Below are positions 59,572 through 64,000 of a stretch of 64,000 nucleotides of DNA, in pieces (positions within the stretch are counted from its first letter, which is position 1; each line of letters opens with the position of its first letter). The notes below the pieces were generated by a model, which searched no databases, was not told the origin of the DNA, and saw only the letters and a list, made by a program, of their open reading frames with translations. This stretch comes from Prevotellaceae bacterium (GTDB taxonomy: Bacteria > Bacteroidota > Bacteroidia > Bacteroidales > Paludibacteraceae): NCBI GenBank assembly GCA_031271815.1, contig JAISVA010000017.1:1-64000 (forward strand). Reading direction: 5' to 3'. Position numbers and translations under genes: made by a program.

Positions 59572-60696
59572 ATGAAGTTTACTGTTTCAAGTACGGGCTT
59601 GCTGAGCCACTTGCAGGCGATAAGTCGCGTAATAAATTCCAAAAACACCCTTCCGATTTTGGATAATTTTCTGTTCAAAATAGAATCCAACAAGCTAATT
59701 CTGACAGCTTCAGACCTGGAAACAACGCTTATTACAAGTATGGAGCTGGATGCTTCCGAAGGCGAGGGAGTGATTGCACTTTCGGCAAAAATTCTGTTGG
59801 ATACGTTAAAGGAGTTTTCAGACCAGCCGCTGGTATTTGACATCAACGACGAAAATCTGGCAATGACCATCAAGTCGGAGACAGGCGTTTACAACTTCAT
59901 CGGTCAGAGCGGCGATGAATATCCGAAAATGCCGCAAATGGCGGACGATTTCAATTCGTTAGTCATCCCGACTTCGGTGTTGGGTTCGGGCATCAACAAG
60001 ACGCTGTTTGCAACTGCCGACGACGAGCTTCGTCCGGTAATGAACGGTATTTTCTTCGATATTACTACCGAAGATGTTACGTTGGTTGCTTCCGATGCGC
60101 ATAAACTGGTTCGCATCAAGACTTCATCGGCAAAAGGAGAAAAAATTTCTTCTTTCATCCTTCCGAAAAAGCCGACCAACCTGCTGAAAAATATCCTTCC
60201 GAAAGAGAGCGGAGATGTGTATGTTCAGTTTGATGCGAAAAATGCGTGTTTTACGCTTTCCAACTATAAAATGTTCTGCCGTCTGATTGAAGGGCGTTAT
60301 CCGAATTATAACTCCGTAATTCCGCAGAACAATCCGTACAAGGCAATCATTGACCGCGTTTCTTTAATGAATACGCTGAAACGCGTTTCCGTTTTCTCCA
60401 ATCAGGCAAGCAATCTGGTTAAGTTGGGTTTCTCGGAAAATGAAATTCACATCTCGGCGCAGGATATTGACTTTTCGATTTCGGCAGAAGAAAAAATCGC
60501 CTGCCAATATCAGGGAGAAGCGATGAAAATCGGCTTCAAATCAGCATTTCTGATCGATATTCTGGCAAATATTTCTTCCGCAAACGTGATTATGGAACTT
60601 GCCGACCCTTCAAGGGCAGGATTGATACTTCCGTTCGAGAACGATTCGGAAGAGGATATCTTGATGCTCATTATGCCAATGATGTTGAATGACTAA
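59572..60696 (+). CDS. dnaN: DNA polymerase III beta subunit (sliding clamp)
   Basis: 374 residues, standard length. Three clamp domains: 'MKFTVSSTGLLSHLQAISRV' with 'NTLPILDNFLFKI' and 'LILTASDLETTL' in the first, 'DELRPVMNGIFFDITTEDVT' followed by 'LVASDAHKLVRIK' in the second, and 'ILANISSANVIMELADPSRA' to the end 'MLIMPMMLND' in the third. The ring tethers the replicative polymerase to DNA. Not next to dnaA here, as is common in Bacteroidota. Followed after a hairpin by a DnaQ-like exonuclease gene. Confidence 0.97.
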   Translation: MKFTVSSTGLLSHLQAISRVINSKNTLPILDNFLFKIESNKLILTASDLETTLITSMELDASEGEGVIALSAKILLDTLKEFSDQPLVFDINDENLAMTIKSETGVYNFIGQSGDEYPKMPQMADDFNSLVIPTSVLGSGINKTLFATADDELRPVMNGIFFDITTEDVTLVASDAHKLVRIKTSSAKGEKISSFILPKKPTNLLKNILPKESGDVYVQFDAKNACFTLSNYKMFCRLIEGRYPNYNSVIPQNNPYKAIIDRVSLMNTLKRVSVFSNQASNLVKLGFSENEIHISAQDIDFSISAEEKIACQYQGEAMKIGFKSAFLIDILANISSANVIMELADPSRAGLILPFENDSEEDILMLIMPMMLND

Positions 60697-60702
60697 TTTG
60701 CA

Positions 60703-60764
60703 CAAAAGCGCGAAGGCACGAAAGCGCGAAGGCACGAATTATTCGCGCTTTCGTGCTTTTTTCC
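60703..60764. repeat. Family-3 hairpin between dnaN and the exonuclease gene
   Basis: 'AAAAGCGCGAAGGCACGAAA' occurs in a tandem of two 'GCGCGAAGGCACGAA' units, opposed by 'TTCGCGCTTTCGTGC' and a T tract. It could work as a terminator after dnaN. Confidence 0.7.
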
Positions 60765-60785
60765 GTTAATGTTAATATAAAAAAT

Positions 60786-61553
60786 ATGCAACTGAATTTG
60801 AAAAACCCGCTGGTTTTCTTCGATCTGGAAACCACTGGAACCGACATTGTAAACGACAGGATCGTCGAAATCTCTTACCTGAAAGTCTTTCCGAACGGAG
60901 ATGAAGAATCCAAAACCATGCGGATTAATCCGGGAATGCCGATTCCGGCAGGCGCAACTGCCATTCACGGTATTTCGGATGATGATGTAAAAAACAGTCC
61001 GACCTTTAAGGAAGTGGCGAAAATATTGGCAAAAAGCATCGAAGGATGTGACCTGGCAGGTTACAATTCGAACCGTTTCGATATTCCGCTGCTTGCCGAA
61101 GAGTTTTTGCGCGCCGGAACGGAAATTGATTTGAAAAAGCGCAAATTTGTCGATGTACAAACCATTTTCCACAAAATGGAACAGCGCACGCTGTCGGCAG
61201 CCTATAAGTTTTACTGCGAAAAGGAGCTTGTCGGCGCACACGGAGCCGAAGCCGATACCAAAGCGACTTACGAGGTATTAAAGTCGCAGTTAGACCGTTA
61301 CCCGGATTTGAAAAACGACGTGAACTTCCTGTCCGATTTCTCGGCGTTTACTAAAAATGCTGATTTTGCCGGCAGAATTGTCTATGACGACAAAGGAGTT
61401 GAATTTATCAACTTCGGAAAATACAAAGGTCGCAAAGTGACAGATGTGCTGAAAGAAGACATCGGTTATTACGGTTGGATTATGAACAGCAACTTTGCCC
61501 TTGACACCAAAAAGGTGCTAACGAATATTAAGTTGCGCGAGGCGATGAGATAA
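60786..61553 (+). CDS. DnaQ-like 3'-5' exonuclease
   Basis: 255 residues from ATG 60786; the frame from 60753 runs through the hairpin and was not used. DEDDh exonuclease: ExoI 'VFFDLETTGTDIVNDRIVEI' (D-x-E), 'ATAIHGISDDDV', ExoII 'LAGYNSNRFDIPLLAEEFLR', and ExoIII 'HGAEADTKATYEVL' with His and Asp. The C-terminal ~75 residues ('INFGKYKGRKVTDVLKEDIG' then 'YYGWIMNSNFALDTKK') form a separate small domain. It may proofread as the epsilon subunit or act in repair. Placement after dnaN supports a replication role. Confidence 0.9.
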   Translation: MQLNLKNPLVFFDLETTGTDIVNDRIVEISYLKVFPNGDEESKTMRINPGMPIPAGATAIHGISDDDVKNSPTFKEVAKILAKSIEGCDLAGYNSNRFDIPLLAEEFLRAGTEIDLKKRKFVDVQTIFHKMEQRTLSAAYKFYCEKELVGAHGAEADTKATYEVLKSQLDRYPDLKNDVNFLSDFSAFTKNADFAGRIVYDDKGVEFINFGKYKGRKVTDVLKEDIGYYGWIMNSNFALDTKKVLTNIKLREAMR

Positions 61554-61580
61554 AATAGTGCGGAAGCGCGAACAGCACGA

Positions 61581-61737
61581 AAAGGCAGTCTCAAAAGAAT
61601 ACGAATGAAGCAGATTTTCATAGATAACAAATGAATAGAAATTTTATATAAAACTAATTATCAACGATATAAAAATCAGCGGTCATCCGTATTATCTGTG
61701 TCATCAGGGTTCAAAAAGACTTTTTAGACAGCCTTTT
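61581..61737. repeat. Family-1 palindromic repeat, copy 7
   Basis: Ends 'AAAGGCAGTCTCAAAAG' and 'CTTTTTAGACAGCCTTT'; the left interior is shortened ('ACGAATGAAGCAGATTTTCA'), the right block is 'TCATCCGTATTATCTGTGTC', and the core 'ATAAAACTAATTATCAACGA' is kept. It lies between convergent genes. Confidence 0.85.
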
Positions 61738-61817
61738 TGCAGTAATAGGAACTGGATATCCGTTTATCCCGAACTAAGATCAATAAGTGATTGTATCAGG
61801 TGTACGCGGATTTCCTG

Positions 61818-62267
61818 CTAAAAAATATTTATTTTTTCTATCCTGCGGGCGTGGCGCCCACCCTCAAAATCGGTCGTAAGAAATACCTTCACGATTTCCA
61901 GCGCTTTTTCATAGGATATAAACCGGGCAGGCAGACCTGCAATGTTCGCATTGTTATGTTCGCGAGACAGTTTGGCGATTTCCGGCTCCCAGCAAACTGC
62001 ACCCCGTATGCCCTGGTGCTTGTTGACGGTCATCGTGATGCCGTTGGCAGTTCCGCAAATGGCGATTCCAAAGTCGCACTCGCCTTTTTCCACTGCTATA
62101 GCCAAAGGATGGGCAAAATCAGGATAATCGACGCTTTCGCCGGTATTTGTTCCGAAATTAAGAATATCTTTGACCTTATTTTTTAATTGTTCCATTAAAA
62201 AATTTTTCATTTCGAATCCTGCGTGGTCGTTTGCTATGCCGATTGTTATTTCGTTTAATGGTTTCAT
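61818..62267 (-). CDS. rpiB: Ribose 5-phosphate isomerase B
   Basis: 149 residues from ATG 62267 ('MKPLNEITIGIANDHAGFEM'); the extra 13 codons upstream overlap the promoter. Key parts: 'NDHAGFEMKNFLMEQL', 'VDYPDFAHPLAIAVEKGECD', 'FGIAICGTANGITMTVNKHQ' with the catalytic Cys, 'IRGAVCWEPEIAKLSREHNN', and 'DFEGGRHARRIEKI'. It converts ribose 5-phosphate and ribulose 5-phosphate in the pentose pathway. Single gene with a -7 box directly upstream. Confidence 0.95.
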   Translation of the reverse strand: MKPLNEITIGIANDHAGFEMKNFLMEQLKNKVKDILNFGTNTGESVDYPDFAHPLAIAVEKGECDFGIAICGTANGITMTVNKHQGIRGAVCWEPEIAKLSREHNNANIAGLPARFISYEKALEIVKVFLTTDFEGGRHARRIEKINIF

Positions 62268-62303
62268 TGTGTTGAAAACGTTTTTGATGTTATATTGATT
62301 ACA

Positions 62304-62311
62304 CAAAAGTA
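62304..62311 (-). promoter_or_regulatory. -7 box for rpiB
   Basis: TACTTTTG on the minus strand (62311-62304), 37 bp before the rpiB ATG. It rules out the start at 62306. Confidence 0.5.
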
Positions 62312-62522
62312 CGAAAAATCATTATTCTTTTATACTTTCAACTTACGAAGATTTCAGGCAATTGATGTTCGGAAACGTAGAAAAGCGCTTGTCATAGGAA
62401 ACAATATAAAAACATTTCAGTTTTATTCCGGTCACATGCCGTATCCCGTTTCCCGAATCAGAATATTCCTGCAGTAAGGATTTCAGAATATCCTGGTTGA
62501 CTGTAAACTTTGTAAATTACAA

Positions 62523-63044
62523 TTAATTATCTTTTACTTCTTCCGAAAAATACCTCAACAAATCATCTAACTGTAAAAACGGCAATGTCTTCGGAACTAC
62601 TTTCTTGACAGGAAGATAAAGTTTGGATTTTTGTATTGTTTCCGGAGTAATTATTTCAAAATTTTTATTGATTGCATCAAAAACATTGAGGAAAACGCTC
62701 ATAATAAACAGATATTTCAGAAAAGAAAGCATTCCGCCCAACAGCTTGTTTAACCAGCCAAGTGCAATTAAACAAATGAGTTTATCAATCAGGACAGCAA
62801 TGAAATGAAACAGCAATAAGGCAACTAAAAAGACAATAATGAAGGCGACGGCGGGAGATATTTCCGGATTAATTCCACACAAGGATTTTACAAACCGAAT
62901 GAGCGGCACTGAAAAATATTTGGCAATATAAATACTCAAAATAATGCCGATGAGACCCGAAAGCCCCATCACAAAACCTTTGAGAATGCCCCGGATAAAG
63001 GCAAAAACGAGTAAGGAGAGAATGATGATGTCGAAAATATTCAT
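62523..63044 (-). CDS. cvpA: CvpA family membrane protein
   Basis: 173 residues. Four membrane helices: about 5-20, 25-45, 65-90 and 103-122. 'NIFDIIILSLLVFAFIRGIL' followed by 'KGFVMGLSGLIGIILSIYIA' is the family signature; then 'AFIIVFLVALLLFHFIAVLI' and 'LGWLNKLLGGMLSFLKYLFI'. CvpA proteins are linked to colicin V export in E. coli and to envelope stress in general. Located near infB, as in many Bacteroidota. Confidence 0.88.
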   Translation of the reverse strand: MNIFDIIILSLLVFAFIRGILKGFVMGLSGLIGIILSIYIAKYFSVPLIRFVKSLCGINPEISPAVAFIIVFLVALLLFHFIAVLIDKLICLIALGWLNKLLGGMLSFLKYLFIMSVFLNVFDAINKNFEIITPETIQKSKLYLPVKKVVPKTLPFLQLDDLLRYFSEEVKDN

Positions 63045-63055
63045 AAACTTCCGCC

Positions 63056-63260
63056 AAGAGGCTGTCTAAAAAGATATTTATCCGGGAATTAATTCGTAAG
63101 AGGCTGTTTCAAAAGAATGCGGATGACGCAGGTAACACAGATTTTTACCGATAACAAATGAATAGGAATTTTATACATAACTAATTATCATTGGTATAAA
63201 AATCAGTGTTCATCCGTGTTATCCGCATCATCTGCGTTCAAAAAGATTTTCGAGACAGAA
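63056..63260. repeat. Family-2 left end joined to family-1 repeat copy 8
   Basis: 63056-63095 is a family-2 left end ('GGCTGTCTAAAAAGATA', 'CCGGGAATTAATTCGT'). 63098-63260 is a full family-1 copy: ends 'GGCTGTTTCAAAAG' and 'TTTTCGAGACAG', blocks 'GCGGATGACGCAGGTAACAC' and 'CCGTGTTATCCGCATCATCT', core 'ATACATAACTAATTATCATT'. A family-2 right half is at 63405-63468, so the family-1 copy may have inserted into a family-2 copy. 'AATCCCTGACGGGATT' at 63341-63356 with a T tract could be a terminator. Confidence 0.8.
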
Positions 63261-63462
63261 CCCAATCATTACCGGATATTGGTCGCATTCCTAACGGAAA
63301 GCAAGGATGTTATGGCGTTTTTTCTACCGGACGATAATCCCTGACGGGATTTTTTTAACCAGTCATTCCTTCTTGCCAAAGTAACAATAACTCAAACGGC
63401 TTTTAAAAAATCTAAATTACAGATAATCGCAGCTACTGATTTCGTGTTAATTCGTGTAATTC

Positions 63463-64000
63463 TTAAAGTGTCCTCTGTACTTCGACCTGTTCAAAACCTT
63501 CGATCATATCGCCTACTTTGATGTCGTTGTAGTTTTGGATATTCAGACCGCACTCGTAGCCGGTAGCTACTTCTTTTACGTCTTCCTTGAAACGCTTGAG
63601 TGAAGCTAAATCGCCGGTATAAACCACGATTCCATCGCGGATAAGGCGGACTTTATTGCCTCGCTTGATTTTTCCTTCGCGCACCAGGCAGCCGGCAACG
63701 GTTCCCACTTTCGTAATTTTGAATACTTCCTGTACTTCGGCAGAACCGGTAATTTCTTCTTTGAATTCCGGCGAAAGCATCCCTTCCATAGCTGCCTTAA
63801 TTTCTTCAATGGCATCGTAGATAATGGAGTAGAGACGAATGTCAATCTCTTCTTTTTCAGCCATTTTTCGGGCAGCTTGTGACGGACGAACCTGGAAGCC
63901 GACGATAATTGCGTTGGATGCAACGGCTAACATCACGTCCGATTCGGAAATTTGTCCGACGGCTTTGTGAATAACATTCACCTGAATTTGTTCTGTGGAA
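63463..64000 (-). CDS. infB: Translation initiation factor IF-2, C-terminal part (5' end outside window)
   Basis: The frame is open to the window edge, so only the last ~178 residues are seen. '[20 protein letters not shown]' with '[20 protein letters not shown]' is domain III/IV-1 of IF-2, followed by the C2 domain '[20 protein letters not shown]' and '[20 protein letters not shown]', ending 'EQVEVQRTL'. IF-2 brings fMet-tRNA to the 30S subunit. The G domain lies beyond the right edge. cvpA follows on the same strand after the repeat cluster. Confidence 0.96.
   Translation of the reverse strand, partial: STEQIQVNVIHKAVGQISESDVMLAVASNAIIVGFQVRPSQAARKMAEKEEIDIRLYSIIYDAIEEIKAAMEGMLSPEFKEEITGSAEVQEVFKITKVGTVAGCLVREGKIKRGNKVRLIRDGIVVYTGDLASLKRFKEDVKEVATGYECGLNIQNYNDIKVGDMIEGFEQVEVQRTL

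Overview
The window is a chromosomal segment of a Bacteroidota bacterium, most likely order Bacteroidales (the dapB-lepB, bamD-rpoZ-coaBC-porD-recN, cdaA-folP, gldJ-murF and infB-cvpA neighbourhoods fit a Paludibacter/Dysgonomonas/Proteiniphilum-like anaerobe). Supporting signs are type IX secretion (T9SS) C-terminal sorting domains, a PorD-family protein, a GldJ-like lipoprotein, and many promoters with the Bacteroidota -7 box TAnnTTTG instead of TATAAT. Shine-Dalgarno sites are mostly absent and start regions are A-rich. The exact genus cannot be read from the sequence alone.

Layout. 1-3.3 kb: the tail of a T9SS cargo protein, a circularly permuted GH16 beta-glucanase with a T9SS sorting domain, trmN6 and a decayed Rpn-family nuclease. 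3.3-8.8 kb: folB, an iron-type alcohol dehydrogenase, a GNAT protein, DUF4197 and other lipoproteins, a ComF-like phosphoribosyltransferase and DUF5606. 8.8-16.9 kb: a MarR-controlled tripartite efflux operon (TolC, HlyD, two ABC-2 permeases) broken up by hairpin repeats, RhuM/YhcG remnants and an AAA ATPase gene. 16.9-18.9 kb: an accessory patch with a TonB-receptor remnant, tRNA-Cys and a Fic protein lacking the catalytic histidine. 19-27.5 kb: an AddB-like nuclease, then bamD, rpoZ, coaBC, porD and recN. 27.7-32.6 kb: a Cys-rich protein, a Bax inhibitor-1 homologue, tRNA-Pro, mutS and a PIN toxin with a 47-residue antitoxin. 33-38.8 kb: DUF3108, lepB and dapB, facing a D-lactate dehydrogenase-type gene across a 101-bp perfect inverted repeat, then a YXWGXW lipoprotein. 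39-46.7 kb: a HAD phosphatase, an acetyltransferase, a SIMPL protein, ccsA/resB cytochrome c maturation, a dihaem peroxidase and a membrane protein. 47-53 kb: an S-adenosylhomocysteine hydrolase-like gene next to an SAH/MTA deaminase-type amidohydrolase, then cysE, birA and mdh. 53.5-64 kb: lolD, cdaA, folP, gldJ, murF, dnaN, a DnaQ-like exonuclease, rpiB, cvpA and the 3' end of infB.

The most striking non-genic content is a dense set of dispersed palindromic repeats. There are at least eight copies of a ~155-bp element with ends of the form GGCTGTCTCAAAAG, a second family sharing those ends, a family of 'cacaaaggcgcgaag' hairpins, and a 254-bp MITE-like element with 24-bp terminal inverted repeats. 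Several are nested inside one another's loops, and some supply the last codons of neighbouring genes or mark where genes are truncated.

I see no CRISPR array, rRNA, prophage or intact transposase. The best leads for new biology are the dapB/ldh inverted repeat (possible promoter switch), the direct-repeat array over the start of the AAA ATPase gene, the nested palindromic elements, and the SAH hydrolase-like/deaminase pair.
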